A DNA stretch of 64,000 nt from assembly GCA_965247505.1 (NCBI GenBank), contig OZ252020.1:4402001-4466000 (forward strand), in the 5' to 3' direction. The stretch is from CAIYRG01 sp965247505. GTDB taxonomy: Bacteria; Pseudomonadota; Alphaproteobacteria; Micropepsales; Micropepsaceae. Below, in pieces: positions 45,318 through 53,875 of the stretch. Every line of letters starts with the position of its first letter. Within the stretch, counting starts at the first letter, position 1. Below the pieces are notes generated by a model. That model had not been told where the DNA came from, searched no databases, and saw only the letters and a list, made by a program, of their open reading frames with translations. The position numbers and the translations under genes were made by a program.

Positions 45318-46767
45318 GGGGATGTCCCGGTCGATGTTGAAAAGTTGAGGTAGGTGTCGCTCTCCTGGAGCCGTTAGGCTCCGGGTGCTGCAAACCCAAA
45401 AGGGAGAACGACACCATGGGAAATAATATCCGTAGTTCCAGCCGCCCGAAAGCCCTTGCCCCCTCGATTCCTATGCCGCCGCTGGCGGACGCGATGGACG
45501 CGGTCCATCTCAGCGTGGATCGGTTTTGTCTTCTGGCCGGGGTCGAGGCCTTGGCCGAGATGATGGAGGAGGACGCCACGATCGTGTGCGGGGCCCGACA
45601 TCGCCGCCATGGGGACCGTCGAGGTTATCGCTGGGGCAGGACACATAGCGAGATCGGCTACCACGGTGGCAAAGTGAAGGTGGCCCGGCCACGGGTTCGT
45701 GACCGGGCGGGCAAAGAGGTGAGCTTGGAGAGTTGGCAGGCGCTACGCGATGCCAACCTGCTGCTCGAGTGGGCGCTCAACCTGATGGTGCTGAACGTGT
45801 CGACCCGCAAGTGCCACCGCGCGGTCCGTCTGCCCGAGGGCGAGCTGGCGAAAGCGCGTGGCGACGGCACCTCGAAGTCGGCCGTTTCCCGGCGCTTTGT
45901 GGCGCTGTCACGCAAGAAGATGAAGGCCTGGCTCGCCTCGGATCTCTCGGAACTCGACCTGCTAGTCATCCAGATCGACGGTCTGCATGTCGGCGACCAT
46001 GTCCTGATGGCGGCGATCGGCGTCGATGGCAACGGCGACAAGCATGTCCTGGCCGTGGTCGAGGGGGCGACGGAGAACACGGTCATCGTCCAGGCCTTGA
46101 TCGACAATCTCCTCGCCAGGGGGCTCGATCCGACACTGCCGCGGCTGTTCATCGTCGATGGCGCGAAGGCACTCAGCAAAGCGATCCGAAACACCTTCGG
46201 TGTGGCCGCCGCCATCCAGCGCTGCCAGGTCCACAAGGGCCGTAACATCATCGAGCGCCTGCCCCAACATTTGCACGCGAGCGTCAAGAAGGCGCTCCGT
46301 CAGGCCTGGGACCAGGACGACGCAAACAAGGCCGAGCGGCTCTTGCGCAACCTGGTCCGGCGTCTGGAGCATGAGGAACCGGGCGTCTCGGGCAGCATCC
46401 TGGAGGGGCTGGAGGAGATCCTCACCGTCATCCGCCTCGGCCTACCGCACGCACTCCGGCGCTCGCTCGCCTGCACCAACATCGTCGAGAACGCGCTCGG
46501 CACGGTGCGCCAGGTCACCCGCAACGTCAAACGCTGGAGACACGCCGAGATGGCGCTCAGATGGACCGCCGCCGGCCTGCTGGAGGCCCAGAAAACCTTC
46601 CGTCGCCTCAAGGCCTATCGCCAGCTGCCCATCCTCCGAAATGCTCTCCAGGAACACTTGAGAAAGGCTCAGGCCGACAGTGCCATTGAAACCATCATGA
46701 AGGCAGCATAACATCATCAGCCAGCGACGCCTGCCCCACGAATTTCAACAGAGATAGGGACATCGCC
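45318..46767 (+). mobile_element. IS256-family element, copy 2 (1450 bp)
   Basis: Same ends as copy 1 (GGGGATGTCCC at left, GGCGATGTCCC read inwards at right) and the same length. Flanks CACGCTGA and GCGAGTGA are not a direct repeat. It lies between the cytochrome gene and clpA. The 127 bases from 46768 to 46894 hold no gene I can see. Confidence 0.9.
45416..46711 (+). CDS. IS256 (mutator-type) transposase, copy 2
   Basis: A 431-residue intact transposase, six residues different from copy 1 (including I in DATIVCGARH and R in ALSRKKMKAW). All three acidic catalytic residues are kept. The divergence shows the copies are not from one very recent event. Confidence 0.95.
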   Translation: MGNNIRSSSRPKALAPSIPMPPLADAMDAVHLSVDRFCLLAGVEALAEMMEEDATIVCGARHRRHGDRRGYRWGRTHSEIGYHGGKVKVARPRVRDRAGKEVSLESWQALRDANLLLEWALNLMVLNVSTRKCHRAVRLPEGELAKARGDGTSKSAVSRRFVALSRKKMKAWLASDLSELDLLVIQIDGLHVGDHVLMAAIGVDGNGDKHVLAVVEGATENTVIVQALIDNLLARGLDPTLPRLFIVDGAKALSKAIRNTFGVAAAIQRCQVHKGRNIIERLPQHLHASVKKALRQAWDQDDANKAERLLRNLVRRLEHEEPGVSGSILEGLEEILTVIRLGLPHALRRSLACTNIVENALGTVRQVTRNVKRWRHAEMALRWTAAGLLEAQKTFRRLKAYRQLPILRNALQEHLRKAQADSAIETIMKAA

Positions 46768-46894
46768 GCGAGTGATAATGCATCCCTTGCGCCGGCGCTA
46801 TGGCAAAATCGTTATACCGGGCTGTAAAAAGATAAATCGCGCCTCGTGGCGTGATGCAGATCTCAGCTGCCTAACGCAAGCAGCGATAGCTCGC

Positions 46895-49258
46895 TTAGAC
46901 TGCTTCCTTAGGCTTTGGTCTTTTCTTCGAACCCGCCCTGGGAACACTGCCTTTGCTTAGCGCTTTCCGTCTTTTCTTTGGTGGACTGGGCTCGGTAATA
47001 AACTCGAACGCAAGAGCGTCTTTCTCCCGATCAAGTAGGACACGTACCGTTCCCCCGCGCTTCAATTTGCCGAACAAAATCTCATCGGCCAGCGGCGATT
47101 TAATATGGTCCTGTATAACGCGCGCCAAGGGCCGTGCCCCAAACGCCTCATCGTAACCTTTTTTGCCCAGCCAGCGCGTTGCCTCGGGCGTTAAGTCAAA
47201 AGAGACATCCCGATCGATGAGCTGAGCCTCTAGCTCAAGGACAAATTTTTCAACCACGCGGTCGATCGTATCGCGTCCCAATGGCGCAAATCCGATCACC
47301 GCATCCAGCCGATTCCGAAACTCCGGTGTGAACAGGCGCTTGATCGCTTCTTCGTCCTCGCCTTGCCGCTTGCCTCGACCAAATCCAATCGCTTCCTTTG
47401 CAGCGTCAAAGGCACCCGCATTGGTCGTCATTATCAAAACCACATTGCGAAAATCGATCTTCTTGCCGTTGTGATCGGTTAATTTGCCGTGATCCATAAC
47501 CTGCAAGAGGATATTGAATAAATCTCCATGCGCCTTTTCGATCTCATCGAGCAGCAAGACACAATGGGGATGCTGGTCCACGCCATCAGTCAGAAGCCCG
47601 CCCTGGTCAAACCCGACATAGCCGGGGGGGGCGCCAATAAGACGCGAGACGGTATGGCGTTCCATATATTCTGACATGTCGAAGCGTAAGAGCTCCACGC
47701 CGAGAACCAGAGCAAGCTGGCGCGCGACTTCGGTCTTTCCAACGCCGGTTGGACCGGAAAAAAGATAGGCGCCAATCGGCTGTTCAGCCGACCGTAGCCC
47801 GGCCCGCGCGAGCTTTATCGCCGCTGACAGCGTTTTTATGGCCTCGTCTTGACCATAAACGACCCGTTTCAAATCGTCTTCCAAACGCAAAAGCGTATCG
47901 GTGTCGGATTTCGAAACCGATTTGGGAGGAATTCGAGCAATTTTAGCGACCACTTCCTCGACATCGCGGACATTAATCACTTTGCGGCGCCGCGACTCCG
48001 GAAGCAGCATCTGCGCCGCACCAACTTCGTCGATTACATCGATTGCCTTGTCCGGTAGCTTGCGATCATTGATGTGCTTTGCAGCAAGTTCCACCGCCGC
48101 CTTGATCGCGTCATTTGTGTAGCGGATCTTGTGATACTCTTCGAAATAGGGCTTTAGGCCTTTTAGTATCTTAATCGAATCGGGAATGGTGGGCTCCACG
48201 ACATCAATTTTCTGGAACCTTCTCACCAGCGCCCGATCTTTTTCAAAATACTGGCGGTACTCCTTATATGTCGTCGAACCGATGCACCGAAGCGTCCCAG
48301 CCTGTAGGGCCGGCTTTAGAAGATTGGAAGCGTCCATTGCGCCACCTGAAGTGGCTCCCGCGCCAATCACGGTGTGTATCTCGTCAATGAAGAGGATGCC
48401 GCCCGGGACGGCTTCAAGCTCGTTGATTACGGACTTCAAACGTTCCTCGAAATCCCCCCGATAACGTGTGCCCGCAATCAGCGCTCCCATATCGAGCGCG
48501 AATATTGTTGCGTTGGACAGCACCTCCGGTACTTCGCCATTAACAATTTTGCGTGCAAGACCCTCACTAATTGCGGTCTTGCCAACACCGGGGTCTCCGA
48601 CAAGAAGCGGATTATTTTTTTGCCTGCGACACAGAATTTGAATCGTACGCTCGACTTCACTCTCGCGGCCGATCAATGGATCGATGCGCCCGCTGCGCGC
48701 CTTCTCGTTCAGATTGACACAATAGGCCTCTAGCGCTTCCAAGCCCTGCTGGACCGGCTTCTCGCCGACATCTTCTTCCTCTTCAGCGCCCCGCACGGGC
48801 TTGGAAGTCGTCATGCCGGGACGCTTGGCAATGCCATGGCTCATATAATTTACCGCGTCGAGCCGCGTCATATTCTGCTCTTGAAGAAAATAAACTGCGT
48901 GGCTTTCGCGCTCCGAAAAAAGAGCAATCAGCACATTTGCACCGGTTACCTCGTCGCGTCCGGAGTTTTGGACGTGCAACACAGCGCGCTGCACGACCCG
49001 CTGAAACCCCGTGGTGGGCTTTGCATCCTCACCGTCATCGATCATGAGCGTCGCGAGATCTTCCTCAACATATTTCGTCAAGCCCAAACGCAGCTGTTCA
49101 ATGTCAACATTGCAAGCGCGCATGACTTGCACCGCGTCGGCATCGTCAACAAGGGCAAGAAGAAGATGCTCAAGTGTCGCATATTCGTGCTGATGGTCGC
49201 TCGCGAGCCTTATCGCGCGATGCAGGGATTGTTCCAGACTAAGCGACAACGAAGGCAT
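46895..49258 (-). CDS. clpA: ATP-dependent Clp protease ATP-binding subunit ClpA
   Basis: A 787-residue ClpA: two Clp_N repeats (LEQSLHRAIRLASDHQHEYA), first AAA+ with LLVGDPGVGKTAISEGLARK near residue 212, second with GAYLFSGPTGVGKTEVARQL near 500, sensor/arginine-finger text FRNRLDAVIGF, and a ClpP-docking IGF-like GFAPLG region nearby. The C-terminal 30 residues are unusually Lys/Arg/Pro-rich (PPKKRRKALSKGSVPRAGSK). It unfolds proteins for ClpP. Its start is 10 bases after the clpS stop. Confidence 0.97.
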   Translation of the reverse strand: MPSLSLSLEQSLHRAIRLASDHQHEYATLEHLLLALVDDADAVQVMRACNVDIEQLRLGLTKYVEEDLATLMIDDGEDAKPTTGFQRVVQRAVLHVQNSGRDEVTGANVLIALFSERESHAVYFLQEQNMTRLDAVNYMSHGIAKRPGMTTSKPVRGAEEEEDVGEKPVQQGLEALEAYCVNLNEKARSGRIDPLIGRESEVERTIQILCRRQKNNPLLVGDPGVGKTAISEGLARKIVNGEVPEVLSNATIFALDMGALIAGTRYRGDFEERLKSVINELEAVPGGILFIDEIHTVIGAGATSGGAMDASNLLKPALQAGTLRCIGSTTYKEYRQYFEKDRALVRRFQKIDVVEPTIPDSIKILKGLKPYFEEYHKIRYTNDAIKAAVELAAKHINDRKLPDKAIDVIDEVGAAQMLLPESRRRKVINVRDVEEVVAKIARIPPKSVSKSDTDTLLRLEDDLKRVVYGQDEAIKTLSAAIKLARAGLRSAEQPIGAYLFSGPTGVGKTEVARQLALVLGVELLRFDMSEYMERHTVSRLIGAPPGYVGFDQGGLLTDGVDQHPHCVLLLDEIEKAHGDLFNILLQVMDHGKLTDHNGKKIDFRNVVLIMTTNAGAFDAAKEAIGFGRGKRQGEDEEAIKRLFTPEFRNRLDAVIGFAPLGRDTIDRVVEKFVLELEAQLIDRDVSFDLTPEATRWLGKKGYDEAFGARPLARVIQDHIKSPLADEILFGKLKRGGTVRVLLDREKDALAFEFITEPSPPKKRRKALSKGSVPRAGSKKRPKPKEAV

Positions 49259-49268
49259 GAGGACGCAG

Positions 49269-49625
49269 CTACTCCTTTTCCATGGTGCATTGTAGCGGAT
49301 GTTGATTCTGTTTTGCCAACTCTATCACTTGGGTTACTTTGGTTTCCGCAACTTCAAAAGTATATACGCCGCAAACTCCGACGCCACGGCGGTGGACATG
49401 GAGCATAATTTCTACCGCCTCTTCATGCTGCTTTCCAAAATAATTCTCAAGCACGTGAATGACAAACTCCATGGGGGTGTAATCGTCATTAAGCAAAAGG
49501 ACCTTGTACAGTGACGGTTTTTTAGTCTTCGGACGGACCTTGGTATCAACGCCAGCTCCGGGAAACCCGACCCCGCCATTGCGAAAATCACCTTCGTCGA
49601 AATCGTCACCCGAGCCGCTACTCAT
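49269..49625 (-). CDS. clpS: ClpS adaptor for N-degron degradation
   Basis: Starting at the ATG at 49625 the protein has 118 residues with an acidic/Gly N-terminal tail. The core is SLYKVLLLNDDYTPMEFVIH (the Asn-Asp-Asp binding pocket), then EEAVEIMLHVHRRGVGVCGV and EVAETKVTQVIELAKQNQHP. It brings N-terminal Leu/Phe/Trp/Tyr substrates to ClpA, the next gene. The longer upstream frame is not conserved. Confidence 0.95.
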   Translation of the reverse strand: MSSGSGDDFDEGDFRNGGVGFPGAGVDTKVRPKTKKPSLYKVLLLNDDYTPMEFVIHVLENYFGKQHEEAVEIMLHVHRRGVGVCGVYTFEVAETKVTQVIELAKQNQHPLQCTMEKE

Positions 49626-49949
49626 AAGTTTTATACTCGAAAGTTTTCTACTCGTATCGACCGAGTAAGATTGTTTCAAATCCAGGGAATGCTTAGTCAC
49701 AGGCACATCTCGACGACACAAAATTACTGAAGGGACTACTATCCAACAAAAAAATACCGAAGCCACAAGCGAAGGGGAAAGCACCCGACCTCGCTGTTAG
49801 CTTACAACTAGAATATACGTCTCGAATGCTGCGATACAATGAACTCGTCGGCCAAGCTCCAGGGCGTGATTAATAAGTAATTTTATTTTTCAGGATCTTT
49901 CGGCCAGCCCGGCGGGCGCAACAGCTTCTACATCCACCTAATACAAGAA

Positions 49950-49976
49950 TGCCCCAGGTGTTTTCCACCCAGGGCA
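49950..49976 (-). terminator. Likely terminator after the phasin gene
   Basis: Read on the minus strand, a hairpin TGCCC-CACC-loop AAAA-GGTG-GGGCA is followed by TTCTTGTATT. It lies 30-55 bases past the phasin stop. The rest of 49626-50004 is AT-rich and holds only the clpS promoter region and this hairpin. Confidence 0.6.
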
Positions 49977-50004
49977 CTCCTATAATTCTTGGCGGTGAGG
50001 CGAA

Positions 50005-50463
50005 TTAGGCCGTTTGAGTTTGCGCTAGTTCCGCGAGAGCGTTCGCACGCGCTTGAAGCGGTTCAGTGGCTGTTTTCGCAGTATCCAAGGCCATCTCGCG
50101 GACCTTAGTTGCCTGTGCAACATTGGTCCCAAACGCCGATTTGGTAAATTGGGACTGGTATTCAAGCGCATCCTGGAGCGTCTTGGCACCAAGGATTGCC
50201 TTCGTTGCAGCAATACCGTCCTCCAGCAATTGGCGGGAATAGGAAAACACTTCGCTGTTGATCATCTCAACTCCTTTACCCGCCTTTGCGGCGGATTCAA
50301 TAACCGCTTCCGCGGTTTCCTTGTTGAACGCGACGATTTGCTCGTAACCCTCGGTAAACTTCTCAAATCCCTCTTTGAGCGATTCGGTGCCATTATTGAG
50401 GACATTTTCGACGGCTTCGGCGCCGTTTGCCGCTGCCTTATTGGTTTTCTTTGCCGTAGCCAT
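50005..50463 (-). CDS. Phasin family protein
   Basis: From the ATG at 50463 (MATAKKTNKAAANGAEAVEN) the protein has 152 residues; an AAGGCACC ribosome site precedes it. Helical phasin pattern: GFEKFTEGYEQIVAFNKETA, VFSYSRQLLEDGIAATKAIL, AKTLQDALEYQSQFTKSAFG. Phasins coat polyhydroxyalkanoate granules. No PHA synthase is in view. An in-frame ATG at 50511 is possible. Confidence 0.85.
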   Translation of the reverse strand: MATAKKTNKAAANGAEAVENVLNNGTESLKEGFEKFTEGYEQIVAFNKETAEAVIESAAKAGKGVEMINSEVFSYSRQLLEDGIAATKAILGAKTLQDALEYQSQFTKSAFGTNVAQATKVREMALDTAKTATEPLQARANALAELAQTQTA

Positions 50464-50751
50464 TTTGGTGCCTTTCTTAAGAATCTTTTGCTGCAGTGCA
50501 GCATAATTCATATGTGACTTTGCGCGGCTAAAGTCAAGAAAAAATGCTGCACTGCAACATAAATTATGAGAATTCTAAATAAGTGAGTCTTATCAAGACT
50601 AAGCCTAGGCATGCGGGTGATGTGAGAGGTGAAATCGTTAACCAAGCGTAAATGAACCATGGCTAGCTTTCTCATTCGGTTGCTCTTGATGCTTCGGCTA
50701 CAATTTTGTCTGTTTACACCGCTGCTTCGCAGCAAAAACTGTAGGGGATTC

Positions 50752-52281
50752 ATGCGGCTAAAAGCGTTCCATCTGATTGGCGTGTTTGCGTTTGTGGCGC
50801 TGGCTGTTGGCATTTTCAGCCCAGCCCACGCGGCAAGAGTGCCCAATTTGGGAAAAGACGCCGCCTTGATTGTCGATGGTGTGAGCGGCCGCGTGCTGTA
50901 CGAACGCGATAGTTACGAAATTAGGTACCCTGCGTCTCTGGCAAAGATGATGACGCTTTACCTTCTCTTCGAGTCGTTCGAGAACGGGTTGCTTAGTTTT
51001 AGTTCACAGCTTCCAACCTCGTCTTTTGCTGCTTCTCAGTCTCCGACCAAATTAAATCTCAGGCGCGGTGAAACAATAGACGCCCGAACGGCGATGGAAG
51101 CCATCATTGTGCGTTCCGCTAATGACGTAGCGGTTATTGTTGCGGAGGCCATTGGAGGAACCGAGTCCGGTTTCGCGCGTATGATGACTCGGAAAGCCGG
51201 TGAATTGGGGATGCTCAACACCCATTTTGCCAACGCGTCCGGCTTGCCCGATGCGCAGCAGATTTCAACTGCCAATGACATGGCACTTCTCGGCCGCCGC
51301 CTCGCCTATGATTTTCCGGAGTACTACAAATTTCTGGAACTTGATGAGTTTAGTTTTAAAGGTAGGCGCTACACAGGCCACAATAATTTACTTGGCGTCT
51401 TCGAAGGTACGGACGGCATCAAGACCGGGTATACCCGCGCATCAGGCTTCAATCTTGTGACTTCGGTTGTGCGAGGAAATAAGCATCTCATCGGCGTGGT
51501 CATGGGCGGACGCACGGCAGCCAGCCGGGATGCAGAGATGAAACGCATTCTTGCAATTGCCTTTGAGGAAGTCGAAGAGAACCCGCTGCTTATTGCCTAT
51601 GCAAATGTGCCCTGGGAAGATGGCGAAGGGCCGAAGATAGTGCCGATATGGGAAGAGACAGTATCACCTCCAGTGTTACTGGCCGCTTTCGGGCCGCAGA
51701 TACAATCACCCAGGTCTGCACAGGCTGCGCAGGCTATTGCCATCGCGGCGCTTCCGTCCGAAAGCGCCGTTATCCCACGGGAAAAACCGTCCATACCTAC
51801 AATCTCTAGCGCGTCGCAATCCTTTGCGGGTGGAGACATGATTGCCTCGCTCATCGAAGGGTTGGCCACCTACAACGCGCCAGGATACGAGCCGCAGGCA
51901 ACCGCGCCGGCATCTACAATCCAACTCGCGGTAATGCTGCCTACGCCGAAACCAGGTCTTCTCAAAAATTCCGGGCCGGGTGCGGTCGCGCAAGGGGACA
52001 TTGGTGGGGAATCGACTAATCCCCGTAGCTGGTCGGTACAGATTGGTGCCTTTGTGGGCGAAAACGCTGCCAATGTGCAGCTCGAAATTTATGCACAAAA
52101 TTCAACTGATGTGCTGGGACAAGCGGAACGCCTCGTAGCCCCGTTTAGTGGCGAGGGCGGTCAGACCTATTACCGTGCACGCTTCGGTCCCTTTGCGGAG
52201 GGCGAGGCGCGCGCTGTTTGCCAGCAAGTGATGAGCCGGGGCGGAACCTGCTTCACTTCACAATACGAACCGAACACTTAG
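50752..52281 (+). CDS. D-alanyl-D-alanine carboxypeptidase with C-terminal SPOR domain
   Basis: The ATG at 50752 gives 509 residues with a signal peptide (GVFAFVALAVGIFSPAHA). Penicillin-binding motifs: SLAK at residues 62-65, SAN in AIIVRSANDVAVIVAEAIGG, and KTG in GTDGIKTGYTRASG. A Pro-rich linker leads to a SPOR domain (SWSVQIGAFVGENAANVQL, then YYRARFGPFAEGEARAVCQQ), which binds denuded glycan at the septum. It trims peptidoglycan stem peptides. A longer in-frame start at 50659 is less likely because the signal peptide begins here. Confidence 0.93.
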   Translation: MRLKAFHLIGVFAFVALAVGIFSPAHAARVPNLGKDAALIVDGVSGRVLYERDSYEIRYPASLAKMMTLYLLFESFENGLLSFSSQLPTSSFAASQSPTKLNLRRGETIDARTAMEAIIVRSANDVAVIVAEAIGGTESGFARMMTRKAGELGMLNTHFANASGLPDAQQISTANDMALLGRRLAYDFPEYYKFLELDEFSFKGRRYTGHNNLLGVFEGTDGIKTGYTRASGFNLVTSVVRGNKHLIGVVMGGRTAASRDAEMKRILAIAFEEVEENPLLIAYANVPWEDGEGPKIVPIWEETVSPPVLLAAFGPQIQSPRSAQAAQAIAIAALPSESAVIPREKPSIPTISSASQSFAGGDMIASLIEGLATYNAPGYEPQATAPASTIQLAVMLPTPKPGLLKNSGPGAVAQGDIGGESTNPRSWSVQIGAFVGENAANVQLEIYAQNSTDVLGQAERLVAPFSGEGGQTYYRARFGPFAEGEARAVCQQVMSRGGTCFTSQYEPNT

Positions 52282-52329
52282 TCTTTCTTTCCAGCTTCTA
52301 TTTGAATTCCAGCCCGGATCACTGCCAGG

Positions 52330-52794
52330 CTACCTTCCCAGCAATATCTCTTTGGCTTCGTTGATTTTGGCTGCCAAATAATCCGTGCCACCCCTGTCGG
52401 GATGGGTTTGTTGAATCAAACGCCGGTGGGCAGCGCGGATTTCTTTTTCGCTAGCTCCCTCATTTAGTCCCAGCAAGTTGAGTGCTTCCGAGCGCAACAT
52501 GCGCCCGCTGCGATTGGCAGCGCCGGATTGCCCTCCTCCAGTACCGCCACCGCCGAAACGTCCACCAAAATTAGGCAATGGTCGACCCATGAGAAGCGCC
52601 CAGGCAACGCTTCCAGTGAGAACCGCAAAACCAATTCGTCCCATTGCGGCCAGACCGATCGTCGCAACAGCCAGCACAATTCCGCCGACGCGCGATAGGC
52701 TCGTTGCAAGCTGGCGCATATCGGCACGCAAGAATGAACCGACTAGAAAAACGCCAAGAAGGAGCGCGACAAGGCCCGCGGCCAATGGGAGCAT
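52330..52794 (-). CDS. Membrane-anchored J-domain protein
   Basis: 154 residues: an N-terminal hydrophobic segment (LAAGLVALLLGVFLVGSFLR), a second one (GGIVLAVATIGLAAMGRIGF), a Gly-rich spacer, then a J domain with EKEIRAAHRRLIQQTHPDRG (HPD) and KINEAKEILL. J domains stimulate Hsp70 ATPase. In many Alphaproteobacteria this gene stands next to mipZ, as here. Confidence 0.9.
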   Translation of the reverse strand: MLPLAAGLVALLLGVFLVGSFLRADMRQLATSLSRVGGIVLAVATIGLAAMGRIGFAVLTGSVAWALLMGRPLPNFGGRFGGGGTGGGQSGAANRSGRMLRSEALNLLGLNEGASEKEIRAAHRRLIQQTHPDRGGTDYLAAKINEAKEILLGR

Positions 52795-52824
52795 CCGGAT
52801 CGTCCTTAAGACTTACGACCAGAC

Positions 52825-53059
52825 TTAGACCGCCGCAGCGCTGAGCTCCAGCCCCGGCAACTGAAGAACGGTCATCAGCGCCCGAAGCTCCTGGCGGGCA
52901 GAGACGTGCGGCATCGTAAACTTAACGGGCACGCCTGACGCCGGCAGGTCCAAAAGGGTCAATCCATATGGAAAGAGTTCCCGAAAGACGACACGCTCTG
53001 AAAGACCTGGTCCCACGCGAAAGCCAATTCTGTCAGCAAGAGCGTTAAGCGCGTTTCCC
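52825..53059 (-). pseudogene. mipZ: mipZ, C-terminal remnant cut by IS256
   Basis: Running out from the IS edge on the minus strand: NALNALADRIGFRVGPGLSE, RVVFRELFPYGLTLLDLPAS and MPHVSARQELRALMTVLQLP. This is the end of MipZ, the ParA-like ATPase that places the division plane by inhibiting FtsZ. The P-loop half is missing and appears nowhere in the window. mipZ is essential in Caulobacter, so a whole copy should exist elsewhere if this genome is real as assembled. Confidence 0.8.
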
Positions 53060-53325
53060 GGGGATGTCCCGGTCGATGTTGAAAAGTTGAGGTAGGTGTC
53101 GCTCTCCTGGAGCCGTTAGGCTCCGGGTGCTGCAAACCCAAAAGGGAGAACGACACCATGGGAAATAATATCCGTAGTTCCAGCCTCCCGAAAGCCCTTG
53201 CCCCCTCGATTCCTATGCCGCCCCTGGCGGGCGCGATGGACGCAGTCCATCTCAGCGTGGATCGGTTTTGTCTTCTGGCTGGGGTCGAGGCCTTGGCCGA
53301 GATGATGGAGGAGGACGCCACGTCC
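53060..53325 (+). mobile_element. IS256-family element, copy 3, 5' remnant
   Basis: The left end and first 56 transposase codons match copies 1 and 2 closely (PPLAGAMDAV in place of PPLADAMDAV), then similarity stops after GAGGACGCCACG near 53325. The next ~75 bases are AT-rich and unrelated. The right end is missing, so this is a rearrangement point. Confidence 0.9.
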
Positions 53326-53503
53326 GCAATTATAATTCATTAACTATCTGAACAGTATTATATTTTATTATACTCGGCGTTATTTATCCCACATTTCTTA
53401 CCACGTATTAACTGAGAACAAGCAGCACGTTGTAAGCATTCTTGGGACATTGTCAGACTAACTGGATGGGACCTGTAGAACCTACAACCGAGGACTCTCA
53501 GGC

Positions 53504-53643
53504 TGCGAGTTGGCCGACCTGGCGGCGCGCTATCTCGAAGAGCATGTGCGCGTGCGCGTGAAGCCCAAGACGGCCGCGAACGCCCGCACCGCCGATCGGC
53601 GCCATATCCTACCAGCTCTCGTCCGGCTACCGACGGGAAAGAA
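53504..53643 (+). pseudogene. Tyrosine integrase, N-terminal (SAM-like) remnant
   Basis: The frame reads ELADLAARYLEEHVRVRVKP and KTAANARTADRRHILPAL, the core-binding domain of phage-type tyrosine integrases. It runs into the repeat at 53644. A short in-phase-like piece after the repeat (KYRVREHERFLTGEG) fits a later part of the same protein. Most of the gene, including the catalytic domain, is missing. Bases 53326-53503 before it show no gene. Confidence 0.65.
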
Positions 53644-53775
53644 GGCTTTGTCAAGTTAACCGGATTCACTCCGAATTCTCGATAAATTGTCTATGGCTTC
53701 TCTACGCAATTTCAACGGCTTAGCTTCATGGAAAAATGCCGAAAACAGCCTACAATCAGTTAACTTGACAAAGCC
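53644..53775. repeat. Palindrome-ended repeat, copy A (132 bp)
   Basis: Ends are a perfect 17-base inverted repeat, GGCTTTGTCAAGTTAAC at left and its complement at right. The interior shares GATAAATTG, ATGGCTTC, CAACGGCTTAGC and CCTACAATCA with copies C and D. No protein is encoded. Size and ends suggest a miniature, non-autonomous transposable element. Confidence 0.8.
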
Positions 53776-53823
53776 CGCAAGTACAGAGTGCGTGAACATG
53801 AGCGTTTCCTGACGGGAGAAGGG
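53776..53823 (+). pseudogene. Tyrosine integrase, internal remnant
   Basis: Reads RKYRVREHERFLTGEG, like the segment that precedes the catalytic domain (often written KYREHxRERFL). It ends where the 20-base inverted repeat at 53826 starts. Short, so the call is tentative. Confidence 0.4.
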
Positions 53824-53825
53824 TG

Positions 53826-53845
53826 TTGTCACGTTATTGAACGGT
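53826..53845 (+). repeat. Left long-range inverted repeat
   Basis: TTGTCACGTTATTGAACGGT. Its complement with one mismatch is at 61052-61071. The first 10 bases match the ends of the 130-bp repeats. Confidence 0.6.
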
Positions 53846-53875
53846 CCTTCAGCTATCGTCTCAGTCCACCACGCT

